DNA from: Candidatus Nitrospira nitrosa
GTDB lineage: Bacteria > Nitrospirota > Nitrospiria > Nitrospirales > Nitrospiraceae
Direction of reading: 5' to 3'
Length of the DNA stretch: 64,000 bases
NCBI RefSeq assembly: GCF_001458735.1
Contig: NZ_CZQA01000009.1
Coordinates: forward strand, 186,001-250,000
The position numbers and the translations under genes are program-made. This document shows, in pieces, positions 16,094 through 25,438 of this stretch. The notes under the pieces were generated by a model, which had not been told where the DNA came from, ran no database searches, and worked only from the letters and a program-made list of their open reading frames with translations. Position 1 is the stretch's first letter, and every line of letters starts with the position of its first letter.

Positions 16094-17086
16094 ATGGGTC
16101 CCTTTAATGGAAAGGTGGAAAGTCGATCAGTCATGAATCTCAATAATGTAGAGGAACAGCGAACTGAACCCCGCGTTGCTGTGCAATTGCACGCCTTAGT
16201 ATCGGGCTCGGTGGAGTCGGAAGGGATGGGCACTATTCTCGATCTCTCACGGAACGGGTGCCGACTGGAAAGCCCGCTCCTCATGTTGCCTGGCCTTTCG
16301 GTAGAACTGCGGATCGCGGTCCCCGGCTTCGAGTGGGCGCTGATGATTGATGGAGCCGATGTGCAGTGGGCAGACGAGGACCGCGCCGGGCTGGCGTTTG
16401 TTCGCATCAGAGAGACGGAACGACAGCGATTGAGCGAGCTCGTGACGGCTCGACTCGAGAAAGGCGCTGATACGGGCGACGACGCCCAGGGTGAGCTGAT
16501 CCCACTTGAGTTCCAAGGGCTGGACGCGGTGCTGTCACAAGATCCGGACCTTGCCATCAGAAAGGGACTCACATGGTTCGCGCAAGACCGGACGGAATTT
16601 CGTTTTCGCGGGGGAAGTCTGCTCAGCAGAGCGTTTCCCACATGCACGCCCGAGTTTGCGACCGCACTCAGCCAGTTGGTGAAGACCGGCGGAGATCGGG
16701 AGGCAGATTTCTCTCTGGCGCTTCTCCAGAACTATCTCGGGTCGACATCCTCTGACGGCGTCTTAAAAGAGATGGTATCACGCTTTTCCCACGATGATCG
16801 CACAATGGAAGGCGTTCGGGCCATCATCAATAGCACTCGCCTGACCTCAAGCTCCGGTGAATTCGCATTGGCGGAAGCCTGGCGTGTCAAGAAAGAGTCA
16901 CTGACGTACTGGCTAACGGATGAACGTCAAGCGATCACATCGTTCGCCGAACAGCACATTGCGGAGCTCGATCGAATGATTGCGGCAGAGCGGCATCGTG
17001 TGGAGGCTGAAAGGGAGCTGCGTGAGAGGAGCCGACATGAGGACGAGTCCGGTCATGATCATGGTTACAGACCGAAACCCTTTTAA
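16094..17086 (+). CDS. PilZ-domain protein with long C-terminal extension
   Basis: 330 residues. The PilZ-like beta-barrel spans roughly 15-125: EQRTEPRVAVQLHALV (RxxxR-type N-terminus), ILDLSRNGCRLESPL (D/NxSxxG) and RAGLAFVRI. PilZ domains bind cyclic di-GMP. The C-terminal 200 residues are soluble and helical and end in a charged tail; I do not recognise them. The start is ATG 16094, with GGGAG 6 nt upstream; ATG 16133 is an alternative. It opens a run of plus-strand genes for small exported proteins. Confidence 0.8.
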   Translation: MGPFNGKVESRSVMNLNNVEEQRTEPRVAVQLHALVSGSVESEGMGTILDLSRNGCRLESPLLMLPGLSVELRIAVPGFEWALMIDGADVQWADEDRAGLAFVRIRETERQRLSELVTARLEKGADTGDDAQGELIPLEFQGLDAVLSQDPDLAIRKGLTWFAQDRTEFRFRGGSLLSRAFPTCTPEFATALSQLVKTGGDREADFSLALLQNYLGSTSSDGVLKEMVSRFSHDDRTMEGVRAIINSTRLTSSSGEFALAEAWRVKKESLTYWLTDERQAITSFAEQHIAELDRMIAAERHRVEAERELRERSRHEDESGHDHGYRPKPF

Positions 17087-17422
17087 TGGGGGAAACCCAT
17101 GTAGAGATAATTGACCTGCATACAGTCAGCTCTTCGAGTCAGACCGAGCGAGCTGTACAATGCGCAGATTGCACGCCGACAGGTTGTGCAGCTATCCTGT
17201 CCCCAATCAACTGACGCGCTGTGGCCTGCTTGACCCAACAGCCACTCCGCACGTAGCATGTCCGTAGACGTTTCAGCCACGTCGACCGTGTGATCGCTCG
17301 CGGTCCCTCTTCTCTCCTCACGCGACTGATATCACGGTTTTCGCCGCTCCAACGCCACAGATCATATTCAAGCCCATCTACTTGAATACTGACCAACCGA
17401 CCCACCACAAGGGAGAACAGCC
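17087..17422. other. 336-bp intergenic stretch
   Basis: No gene, repeat or clear promoter recognised. Confidence 0.5.
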
Positions 17423-17635
17423 ATGTCACTTCCGATGCCCATCACCGAGCAAATCCTAGAATCACTCCGCTCTACTCCGGAATGTGCTTTTGAGGACCTC
17501 GTGGCTCATCACCCTGAATTTAGTTGGAATGAGCTCTACATCGAAGTGAGTCGGTTGAGCCGTAATGGGCAGGTGGTCATCACCAGAGGGGTGGGGACCT
17601 TTACCATCAGGCAGGCAGCACTGTCGAAATCGTGA
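17423..17635 (+). CDS. Small winged-helix-like protein
   Basis: 70 residues: ITEQILESLRSTPECAFEDLVAHHPEFSWNELYIEVSRLSRNGQVVITRGVGTFTI reads as three helices followed by a beta wing, the layout of a small winged-helix DNA-binding protein. A good ribosome site (GGGAGA) precedes the ATG. No family name can be given; a regulatory role is a guess from the fold. Confidence 0.65.
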   Translation: MSLPMPITEQILESLRSTPECAFEDLVAHHPEFSWNELYIEVSRLSRNGQVVITRGVGTFTIRQAALSKS

Positions 17636-17727
17636 TCGCCTATCTCACCCTCGAAATGAATGATGTCGATCAGAGGATCGCACGGCTCAGACACCTTTGT
17701 TAGAATATGTTGTCTGGCGAGGGATTT

Positions 17728-18228
17728 ATGCCTAACCGTACCGCTATTGGCCCTTGCCTCTGTCTCTGCTTTCTCATCTTTTCGTCCTGTGGAGACCTTC
17801 AGTATCGGACCCACCAACCACAGGGATATGGCGAAATACCGCCTGGTGAAACCTGGGTCGCCATCGATCGCGCCTATCAATCAGTGTCGCGCGAAATAGT
17901 GTACTACGATCCTAAAACAATTTACCGACACGAAGAACGCGTCACACTGTGGCAGTTAATCGATTACAAGGTGATGCAAGGAAATGCGCCGTTTGGGACG
18001 TTCATGATGAGCCCACACCGGTTTTTCTCGACGAAAACGCATAAGGAATTGGATTGCACACACAAGACGGTTCGGCTATTGGCCTCTTCTGAATTCTCTC
18101 AGCATATGGGCACTGGACCTCACAATGCGGTATTGGTTAGCCAAGATCATGGACAACCCCTAGAACCAGGGAGTATCAATCAAGCGCTCTGGGAAGTGGC
18201 CTGTGGGGCGGCCACAACCCCCAAGTAA
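17728..18228 (+). CDS. Exported surface-adhesin-E-like protein
   Basis: 166 residues. It has an N-terminal signal sequence with a possible lipoprotein Cys (LIFSSCGD; the residue three before Cys is Phe, so the lipobox is imperfect). The mature part follows the surface-adhesin protein E pattern: WVAIDRAYQS...YYDPKTIYRHEERVTLWQLIDYK...KELDCTHKTVRLLA. The start is ATG 17728, preceded by GAGGGA. The gene ends 30 nt before repeat copy A. The family link is by pattern recognition only. Confidence 0.65.
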   Translation: MPNRTAIGPCLCLCFLIFSSCGDLQYRTHQPQGYGEIPPGETWVAIDRAYQSVSREIVYYDPKTIYRHEERVTLWQLIDYKVMQGNAPFGTFMMSPHRFFSTKTHKELDCTHKTVRLLASSEFSQHMGTGPHNAVLVSQDHGQPLEPGSINQALWEVACGAATTPK

Positions 18229-18258
18229 GCGTCCAGCACCGAAGTGCTATCTAGCACT

Positions 18259-18459
18259 GTGTTAACAAACCCAAGAACGAGCTTGGAAATGGAGCTCTGC
18301 CTGACGTCACGAACATCTGGAAAATACTGCACAGGCTGTTCAGAAAGGCCATCCAGCAAAGCGGCAGCGAGCGAAGAGGCGAATCGTACTCTCTGCCGCA
18401 CGTTGAGCCTCTGAGCGAGACGAGAACGCCGATGGTGGCCTTTATCAACAGCCCGTTAG
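18259..18459. repeat. ~200-bp MITE-like repeat, copy A
   Basis: 201 bp, gap-free with copy B at 61723-61923, with about 18 mismatches by eye (about 91% identical). Ends: GTGTTAACAAA on the left and TTTATCAACAGCCCGTTAG on the right, an imperfect terminal inverted repeat. It abuts the 5' side of a rhodanese-like pseudogene. The minus strand stays open in one frame through the copy, but I regard it as non-coding. Confidence 0.85.
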
Positions 18460-18962
18460 TAATTGTCGAATTGATTCTGCTGGCAGTGCTTCTCTTGGGA
18501 CGCCACATCCAAGCCCAACCCATGTAAGCGACAACGTCTATGACGTGGTGCTGTCTACCCTGCTCTCGCACAACGTATCGCAATTTTAGTCGATCAAATC
18601 GCATCCGGTAAATTTCATCTATTTGATGCGCGCTTGCACCACGAATTGGACATGAGCCATATTCCAGGGCTATCTATGCGGGTGCTGAAGACTTCTTGTT
18701 AGATCGGCTGACCGGTATGGCCAAACATGTCCCGATAGCCGTCTCTTGTTCAGTGAGGTATCGTAGTGAGCGCATTGCCGAATACCTGCGCCGGCAAGAT
18801 GATACGAGTGTGGTCAATGTCTTTGGTAGAATCTTTGAACGGGTGAATACCGAACATCCGGCCGTCACCGGCCATGTGACCGAAACAGACAAGATCCATG
18901 CGTATTCACCTGTAGGGCTTTGTGGCTCAACCGTGGAGAACGAGTCGATCAATAGTGATTAG
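18460..18962 (+). pseudogene. Exported rhodanese-like protein, frameshifted
   Basis: Pieces of one protein in different frames. First a signal-peptide-like stretch (VELILLAVLLLG, ending QAQPM then TAA near 18528), next SDNVYDVVLSTLLSHNV, then VDQIASGKFHLFDARLHHELDMSHIPG. One extra G in the GGG at 18667-18669 would continue it as AIYAGAEDFLLDRLTG, followed by AVSCSVRYRSERIAEYL (rhodanese active-site loop with Cys) and NVFGRIFERVNTEHPAV. At least two frameshifts separate the pieces. Related intact proteins are single-domain rhodaneses. The 5' end touches repeat copy A. Confidence 0.75.
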
Positions 18963-19191
18963 CATGGCGTGGAGTCCTTACGCCTTGAGGTATTCCCGTT
19001 CTTATGGGAAGGTTCGTTGGTCGACCAGTTGAACTTGTCATGCCTGCGCCTCAATGTCTGACCTTGCCTCGCAATTCTCCCCTTTTCAAATCCATAGACC
19101 AGCTAAATCACACAACGTACAATAAGGAGTTGTCCAGTTTCCGCCGAAGGTAGAAATATTACCTCTTTGAGAAACCGGCTATGGCGAAAGG

Positions 19192-19713
19192 ATGATGTTG
19201 ATGTGGCGTTGTGTTTTGACAGTGCTATTAGTTCTAGCCTGCATGTCAGGTATGACACCGGGTTCCGCTGTAGGAGCACAGTCCATTGAGGAGGCGGAAT
19301 TTGCATATGAGCGTGGCGACTATACCCAAGCCGCCAGAATCTTCAGTCCACTGGCAGAACAAGGGATGGCGTCAGCCCAGTTCTACCTTGGCCTGATGCA
19401 TGAAATGGGACGAGGCGTCCGGCAGGACCACTCTGTGGCGCAGTTGTGGTTTCGCAAGGCCGCCACGCAGGGTTATGCCGGCCCGCAGAATTACCTGGGG
19501 TTGATCTATGAACGAGGCCGCGGTGTCAGAAAAGACGTCGTTCGTGCGTTGATGTGGTACACAATTGCCGCGACCATGCTGAGTGGGGATGAGCAAAAAA
19601 CCGCGATGAGTCGTCGAGACCATCTCACCTCACAAATGAACGCCTCGCAGATCGAGCAGGCGCAGGAAATGGTGCGCCGTTGTCAGCAGACCCACTTCAA
19701 AGACTGCGAATAA
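19192..19713 (+). CDS. Exported Sel1-repeat protein
   Basis: 173 residues. A signal peptide (residues 1-29, ending SAVGAQ) is followed by a TPR-like helix pair (AEFAYERGDYTQAARIFSPLAEQG) and two Sel1 repeats (ASAQFYLGLMHEMGRGVRQD and AGPQNYLGLIYERGRGVRKD), then a helical C-terminus. Sel1 repeats mediate protein-protein contacts; this one would act in the periplasm. The start may be ATG 19192 or ATG 19201, which has better spacing from GAAAGG. Confidence 0.88.
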   Translation: MMLMWRCVLTVLLVLACMSGMTPGSAVGAQSIEEAEFAYERGDYTQAARIFSPLAEQGMASAQFYLGLMHEMGRGVRQDHSVAQLWFRKAATQGYAGPQNYLGLIYERGRGVRKDVVRALMWYTIAATMLSGDEQKTAMSRRDHLTSQMNASQIEQAQEMVRRCQQTHFKDCE

Positions 19714-19884
19714 AATCGTGGAAGGGTTGCATCACCTATCCTGAGTTCGCCGATGAAGGTGCACTCGAATGATTCGCGCTATGCGCGTCGAAGCGAGTCT
19801 CACACAGTCGCCCTTGTGTTCGTGCCTACCACGAGTTATATGTGACATGTACATCAGGCCTAACAATGACAGGAGAATCAGCAG

Positions 19885-20352
19885 ATGAGAACAAACATAT
19901 TCCTAAGCACATTGCTCGGTTGTGCCATGGTCGTGTCGATCAGCTATGCAGAGGAAGTCGGCAGCGTCGATACTAAATTCAAAATGTTCGGACCCGATCA
20001 CAAAATCGTGATTGAGGCGTTTGACGACCCTAAGATTGAAGGGGTCACCTGTTACCTGAGCCGATCCAAAAAGGGTGGCCTGAAAGGCATGGTCGGCTTG
20101 GCGGAGGAAACCTCGGACGCCGCATTGTCCTGTCGTCAGGTTGGTCCCATTCACCAGACCGGTGAGTTGAAAGAAGGAGAACGAGTCTTTAGCGAGAGTC
20201 GATCGCTGATTTTCAAGAAACTGCAAGTTGTTCGGTTTTTCGACAAGAAACGGCAGACCTATATCTATCTCGCCTATAGTGACCGCGTCATCGAGGGTTC
20301 ACCACAAAATGCTATCTCCACCGTACCGATCCAACCCTGGGCCAGTCAATAA
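19885..20352 (+). CDS. creA: CreA family periplasmic protein
   Basis: 155 residues. A signal peptide (1-22, SISYA/EE) is followed by the CreA family body: [67 protein letters not shown]. The length is normal. CreA is widespread in Gram-negative bacteria; its function is unknown. GGAGAA lies upstream of the ATG. It is followed by a 500-bp gap. Confidence 0.93.
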   Translation: MRTNIFLSTLLGCAMVVSISYAEEVGSVDTKFKMFGPDHKIVIEAFDDPKIEGVTCYLSRSKKGGLKGMVGLAEETSDAALSCRQVGPIHQTGELKEGERVFSESRSLIFKKLQVVRFFDKKRQTYIYLAYSDRVIEGSPQNAISTVPIQPWASQ

Positions 20353-20849
20353 GCCTAGGAATCCACCGTCATGACGCAGTGAGCGGCAGAAAGGTCGCCG
20401 GGCTACGTCTTGATTCATTGTGGGTACTTGGAAAGATTTGCCTACTATGGAGTCACTCTCATCACGACGACTGGTCATCCTGCAACTTTGGCTTCATCTA
20501 CCAATCGGATGAGCACTGGTCTATGCAGATGCTTGTCCTGACAGCCTCCTTCTCATTACTCTCACGATTGACAGGGACGAAATCTGATAGTTGGCTACCA
20601 ACAGCCCTTGGAGAGAGGTCGGCCACGGTGGAGTCTTCCACCTTTTGACCAAAGTTGCTCGAATATCCTGGCGAAATCTGGGACAAGTTCCAACGTCATC
20701 ACCGACAATCCATTCTTGACTATCCTATCCCAGGCCCGTTCCCAGAAAAACTTCTCGTTCTCCGCTCAGGTGGTACACTTATCTCACTCGATACCGAGTA
20801 ATAAATATTGAGACAGAGATACTCGCTGTTTCCATTGGGAGCAAGTGGT
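20353..20849. other. 497-bp stretch, no intact gene
   Basis: No credible ORF. A short plus-strand frame near 20418 reads LERFAYYGVTLI, recalling the first helix of POT/PTR2 transporters, but nothing else supports this. Confidence 0.5.
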
Positions 20850-21263
20850 ATGGCCGCGCATGGATTCTTCAGAGCGATTCTGATGGTGATACTGATGACC
20901 GCTCCTGTCAGTGCGGAGACCTTCCGCTCGGATTCGAAACGCTTGAAGAATACCACCATGGACATCGTGATAACCGAGACGGAGCGTTCTGAGCGAACGT
21001 CGGTCGTACACATTCAAATCAAAGCCATCGGTTCGTCGGTAGGCGCTTCATTCTTCCTCTTATGCAGCGTGCGTGACTTGGCTCAACAGCGCGGCCACTA
21101 CCGCTACATAGCCAAGGCGGAAGGACAACCCCACCCAAACCACATGCTGATCGGCTTCCTTAAGAGTGCAACCGATGAGCCTGAAGGGCTTGACTCGCGA
21201 CTCATGGGGCAACAGGTGATAGACCTCGAACAGTTTGCACCGATCTGTGACAAAATGCAGTGA
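20850..21263 (+). CDS. Exported protein of unknown function
   Basis: 137 residues. A signal peptide (MAAHGFFRAILMVILMTAPV, cleavage after SAE) is followed by a small domain with two Cys (FFLLCSVRDL and FAPICDKMQ) that could form a disulfide in the periplasm. The start is ATG 20850 with GGGAG 8 nt upstream; a TTG-started frame reaches 20808. The family is not recognised. One of several small exported proteins in this run. Confidence 0.7.
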   Translation: MAAHGFFRAILMVILMTAPVSAETFRSDSKRLKNTTMDIVITETERSERTSVVHIQIKAIGSSVGASFFLLCSVRDLAQQRGHYRYIAKAEGQPHPNHMLIGFLKSATDEPEGLDSRLMGQQVIDLEQFAPICDKMQ

Positions 21264-21338
21264 CGCACACTGGAAACGGTCTTCCCTCGATCTCTCTCTC
21301 ACCGTACAGACTACGCGCGTTTGTTATACTTTGTGCTT

Positions 21339-21947
21339 ATGGTGCCACGACAGTTCATCACCTGGACGCTTCCGCCAACCTGTCTTCTTGCCATCATCCT
21401 CTTCCTGGCAGGCTGCAGTTCGAAACGTCCACCCGTCGGCGTTCACTTCCCGATCACCAATGGTTTTCATATTCGCTTGCCCACTGAGCAGCAGCGCATC
21501 CTGATCCTGGGAGAGCGTCCCCTGACCAGCGTGGCCGAAGAATGGCTTCAGTCTCACCATTACTCAGACATCATAGGCATTCCACAGAATGTCGGATCTG
21601 TATGGGATCTTGAAGCAGCCCTCACACTGGCAATGGAGCGGCAGGCTCAATTTGTGCTCATTCTTGAACGGGAGGAACTGAAGACTGGAGCACTGCTCGA
21701 GTCGCACTGCGGCGACCGCTTCAATATTAGCGTGACAGTGCGTGGTCTTTGGCTATCGAGCCGTGAAAGGGCATTTCGTGGCAGCGCCTATTACCCACAT
21801 TGTGTTGAACATACTCACGAGGTCATACAGAGCCTGACCTGCCAAGCTCTTGCTACGGCCTGGGGCTATCGTCCATCCGGTCAGCTGGAGATTCCCTCAT
21901 CACTGGCTTGTACAGCTGGGCAAATCACTCCTGCCTCGACTCCCTAA
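21339..21947 (+). CDS. Lipoprotein of unknown function
   Basis: 202 residues. It has a clear type II signal with lipobox FLAGC, so it should be lipid-anchored. The mature domain carries three further Cys (LESHCGDRFN, YPHCVEHTHE, LTCQAL) and alternates strands and helices (RILILGERPLTS...AQFVLILEREEL), perhaps a small alpha/beta domain. The ATG is at 21339. A TATACT hexamer ends 8 nt before it, so a leaderless or near-leaderless mRNA is possible. The family is not recognised. Confidence 0.7.
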   Translation: MVPRQFITWTLPPTCLLAIILFLAGCSSKRPPVGVHFPITNGFHIRLPTEQQRILILGERPLTSVAEEWLQSHHYSDIIGIPQNVGSVWDLEAALTLAMERQAQFVLILEREELKTGALLESHCGDRFNISVTVRGLWLSSRERAFRGSAYYPHCVEHTHEVIQSLTCQALATAWGYRPSGQLEIPSSLACTAGQITPASTP

Positions 21948-22137
21948 TTTCATTCAGGATAAATCCAAACACCCTCACCCTACCGAGCAACGCTCTAAGG
22001 CCCCCATACCAAAGCACTAGCGTAATTGAAAGTATTTCTATTGCTTTCATCAATGGGCTGCGTGTAAGAGAGGTTCACCGTGACTGGTAAGTTTGGAGCC
22101 TGGTTATCTCCATGGATTCCTGCAATAAGGAGGGCTC

Positions 22138-22662
22138 ATGACAGGGGGAACCAATAGGAGCATAGTGACAATCACGCTGGGACTCGTTCTGCTATTGACA
22201 GGGGTGGCACGGGCAGAGGACGGCCCTGGCGAGCTCCATAGCGTTCTCAAAGGCATGTTCCGGTTTAGTGCGGTCAAAACCTGCACGGAAGCTGTACTTG
22301 GCTCTATGGTCCATTTCTACTTCAGCGGGGCCATCGTCTATGACGGAAATGGTTCCGCGAAGCTGACTCAACAGGGTACGGTGGTCCTTCCCGGCTCGAC
22401 TGCTACATCGTTCGAAGAAAGCGCTCAATTGACCTATGTCCTCAAGCCAAATGGGAGTTTTGTTCAACAGGGAACATTTATCGCAGTAGATCATTCCTAT
22501 ACCGTCACCGGTGCACGGATGATCGGACAGATCGATGCACAAGGTTCTCTCCTCATGCTCAATGGTCCCATCCCTGCTGAGCAGGAAACAGTAACCACCT
22601 CTGGAGGCAGTGTATCTCAGTATCTCTGTGGCGCTTCGGGGACAGCCGTCCGGATACGCTGA
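22138..22662 (+). CDS. Exported beta-rich protein of unknown function
   Basis: 174 residues. A signal peptide (1-26, LLLTGVARA/ED) is followed by a predicted all-beta domain of alternating short strands (FYFSGAIVYDGNGSAKLTQQ, TYVLKPNGSFVQQGTFIAV) resembling a small lipocalin or barrel. There are two Cys in the mature part (KTCTEAV and YLCGAS). A strong ribosome site (AAGGAGGG) is present. The family is not recognised. Confidence 0.75.
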   Translation: MTGGTNRSIVTITLGLVLLLTGVARAEDGPGELHSVLKGMFRFSAVKTCTEAVLGSMVHFYFSGAIVYDGNGSAKLTQQGTVVLPGSTATSFEESAQLTYVLKPNGSFVQQGTFIAVDHSYTVTGARMIGQIDAQGSLLMLNGPIPAEQETVTTSGGSVSQYLCGASGTAVRIR

Positions 22663-22856
22663 ATGCTAGACCTGCCGAACTGATAGTCATCCCGGCTCGG
22701 CATGAAGTCTATCTGATGACAAGCAAGAGAATCGGCCGCTAATTTTGAGCCGCGGTTGAGAGACACCCTCTCTCCGCTTCCGCTGGCTTCGACTCCAACC
22801 CCACCCAATGTGGAATACCGGACTTCTGACAGCGTCGGGTACAATCCGTCCACCAC

Positions 22857-23255
22857 ATGGCCAACTTTTCTCATACTCGGACGTACGTGCGGTTCCCCTT
22901 CGATTCGCCGCTCATTCTTGGAGGGGAGTCCTTCGTGTGTGAAGGAATACTTCAAAACCTCTCTTTGCACGGTTGTTCACTCCTATCCGACCGTGAACTG
23001 GCACTGGGCAGCATGGCACGTATCAGCCTCCTCTTGCCTGATCAGCCGCGCGCAGTACCGATTGAGGTGGCCCGAGTCATCTGGACTCAGGGTACTGAGT
23101 GCGGGTTGGAGTTTATAGAACTATCGCTGCAGTCGCGGTTACGTCTTGGTCGCACCCTACGAGTTGCGCTGATTGATTCCCTGAACGCTCGAACCCTGCG
23201 TAATTGTGTGCAATCTGCATATAGATCTCCCGCCGTTGCTTCCATCGACTTCTGA
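22857..23255 (+). CDS. PilZ-domain protein, single domain
   Basis: 132 residues covered by a PilZ domain: RTYVRFPFDSPLIL (only one Arg of the RxxxR), GILQNLSLHGCSLLS (NxSxxG) and QGTECGLEFIEL. It is therefore a candidate c-di-GMP receptor, though the weak RxxxR makes binding uncertain. It closes the run of exported-protein genes that begins with the other PilZ gene at 16094. Confidence 0.8.
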   Translation: MANFSHTRTYVRFPFDSPLILGGESFVCEGILQNLSLHGCSLLSDRELALGSMARISLLLPDQPRAVPIEVARVIWTQGTECGLEFIELSLQSRLRLGRTLRVALIDSLNARTLRNCVQSAYRSPAVASIDF

Positions 23256-24364
23256 TTTCACGTTCAGATGATAGGACCCCAAAGACAAAACGCTACGAAA
23301 CGTTCTACGTTTGAATATCGTAACGACAGAAATTGACCCCACTCAGCACAAGGGTCACATATAGGACTGTGCTTTCTGAAAATGTGAACCGGGAGGACCA
23401 GTGAATAAGGGCTCAGTGGGAGTCAGATCGAATGGTGACCGATCATGGCTGCATGTTCTTACAGGCAATAAAGGCAGAGATGACTATGGTCTTCTCAATC
23501 GCAGTTAAGCCAGAGATGCGAGAGGTAATCAGTTGAAACTCCGACAAGGTCATATGCCGTTGCCGTCTGATCCAATGTACCAACGGCTTCCAGAGAGGAT
23601 TAAAGTTCTGAAACCACCATCCAGGCGCCAACCCATCCATTGAATATCTGGCCGACATTCGTACGGTCTTGGCCTGAACGAGTGTAGCTGAAGCTTTTGA
23701 TATTTCTTCATTCTCGTGGGGGTAGGACAACAATCTTGGATGAATCATATAAAAAAGACCGCAGATCTTTTATCGCCTCAAGTTATCCACTGATTCCACA
23801 AACCGGTCTATCACCATCCCTCATAAGCCGCCGATTTTCATAAAGCAAATCAAGTGCCATAATACTAATATTTACTTTTACTAATAATTTTGAACAATGT
23901 GATGTTATTGTCTGGTAGAGAGTGACTGATTTCACACACAGTGTATTATTTTCGGACACACGATTGATTCATAAACACACCCCAATACGCATCTTAACCT
24001 GAACCGCACTCCCATTTTACTCACGTTTCAGAATGTGTCAGGTGAACTGTTTTCTGTGTAGCCTCCAATCCCACTCACGAGAAGTGTTCTATCTTGGAAC
24101 AGTATTTCATTCCATCTCATATGATTTCATTTGCATAGTGATGTGGAATAGTAGGTCTCATCCACAGTAGCTACAGATATTCTGCTTATGCCATCTACAT
24201 ATAGTGTACCGATCGAGCAAGGCGAGCGTCTCACCTATGAAACACTTGTTCAATCTTTATTGATGGATTGCTCAGCCTTGTGGAGACCGAAGGGGGTAGG
24301 CCAGATTGTTGAGCCGATGAGTTGAACCGCGTGCATGATTCAAGAAAACTATTTCCGAAGTTCA
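23256..24364. other. 1.1-kb gene-poor, partly AT-rich stretch
   Basis: No gene I can defend. Weak candidates are a 101-codon minus frame (23443-23748, no domain) and a 45-codon plus frame (24188-24325, MPSTYSVPIEQGERL). From 23820 to 24190 the sequence is markedly AT-rich compared with its surroundings. It lies downstream of the sigma-54 activator, which reads towards it. Confidence 0.5.
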
Positions 24365-25438
24365 CTAGGGAACTTGAGAGACTGGCTCAAGCGAGACTCC
24401 GATTGAAGATTCATTCATCACCACGGAACTATTCTCACCTGGACTTGAGTGCCCACGCGACTTGCGCCTCGTTTTTGCCGTCACCGTAGACGGTGTGAGC
24501 ATAGGGGAAATTTTTTCAAGTCCATACTGTTTCAGTTTTCGATAGAGCGTCGAGCGGCTCACCTGGAGATCACGAGCAATCCGACTCATGTTTCCGCGAT
24601 GGAGCGTGAGTGCCTTGACGAGTAATTCGGTCTCAATTCTCTGGTGGGCCGCTCGTAGTGAGTCCAATGAATCCGTGGCAGGCAGGTCTTCGCCGGCCAG
24701 ATCAAGATCCTGACGAGTGATCTCCTGCCCTTCGCTCATGACAACGGCCCGTCGGACTCGATTACTTAATTCCCGCACATTCCCCGGCCAAGGATGCGTA
24801 CGGAGTGCATCGATGGCCTGAGCTGAAAATCCACGGATCAGCTTGTGCGTCGTTGCGGCTGCCTGCTGGAGAAACACCATAGCCATCAGCAATGTATCTT
24901 CCCCTCGTTCTCGAAGCGGCGGAAGATGAATATGCAAGACTCCCAGCCGATAATACAGATCTTCCCGAAATCGATTGTGGCCTATCGCGGCTTTGAGATC
25001 GACATTTGTCGCTGCAATCACTCGCGTATCGACATGAAGGGTCTCCTGTCCCCCCACCCGCTCAAAGGTTCCCTCCTGGAGAAATCTCAGCAGTTTGACC
25101 TGTAAGGAAGGAAGAAGATCACCGACTTCATCTAGAAACAAGGTTCCGCCGTCTGCAGCTTCCAGCTTACCCTTTTTTTGATGTACCGCTCCGGTAAAGG
25201 CTCCTCGTTCGTGGCCGAACAGTTCGGACTCCAGCAAGGTTTCAGGAATAGCCGCACAATTAATCGGCACAAAGGGGCCTTGCTTCCGAACGCTTCGAGC
25301 ATGAATGGCCTGTGCCGTGAGCTCCTTACCTGTGCCGGTTTCCCCGGTCAGCAGGACCGGCATCTCAGTCACCGCAACTTTTGAGATCTTATCGAATACT
25401 CCACAAATGGCCGGACTCGAACCAACCATATCGTCCAC
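24365..25438 (-). CDS. Sigma-54-dependent activator without receiver domain
   Basis: 357 residues. The AAA+ core starts almost at the N-terminus: Walker A GETGTGKE, the sigma-54-contacting GAFTGA loop (GHERGAFTGAVHQ), Walker B GGTLFLDEVGD, and the Arg-finger region RFREDLYYRL. A Fis-type helix-turn-helix follows (NMSRIARDLQVSRSTLYRKLKQYGL), then a Ser/Lys-rich tail of about 50 residues. No receiver, GAF or PAS domain precedes it (PspF-like architecture), so control must come from a partner or from expression level. The start is GTG 25438; a stop codon lies two codons upstream. Confidence 0.93.
   Translation of the reverse strand: MDDMVGSSPAICGVFDKISKVAVTEMPVLLTGETGTGKELTAQAIHARSVRKQGPFVPINCAAIPETLLESELFGHERGAFTGAVHQKKGKLEAADGGTLFLDEVGDLLPSLQVKLLRFLQEGTFERVGGQETLHVDTRVIAATNVDLKAAIGHNRFREDLYYRLGVLHIHLPPLRERGEDTLLMAMVFLQQAAATTHKLIRGFSAQAIDALRTHPWPGNVRELSNRVRRAVVMSEGQEITRQDLDLAGEDLPATDSLDSLRAAHQRIETELLVKALTLHRGNMSRIARDLQVSRSTLYRKLKQYGLEKISPMLTPSTVTAKTRRKSRGHSSPGENSSVVMNESSIGVSLEPVSQVP

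Noticed and set aside
18251-18604. Minus-strand ORF through repeat copy A, similar to one through copy B (SPLRSLxPCWMAFLNSL)
   Set aside because: The openness is explained by shared repeat sequence; there is no ribosome site, and copy C breaks the frame.
20410-20460. LERFAYYGV frame resembling POT/PTR2 transporters
   Set aside because: Only about a dozen residues fit; no start, no continuation and no transmembrane run.
23401-23508. 35-codon GTG-started ORF behind GGGAGGA
   Set aside because: Composition unlike a protein and no support beyond the ribosome-site-like sequence.
23443-23748. 101-codon minus-strand ORF
   Set aside because: No ribosome site, domain or plausible context; it lies in a gene-poor stretch.
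24188-24325. 45-codon ORF MPSTYSVPIEQGERL
   Set aside because: No ribosome site and nothing recognisable; kept only as a note in the gap entry.
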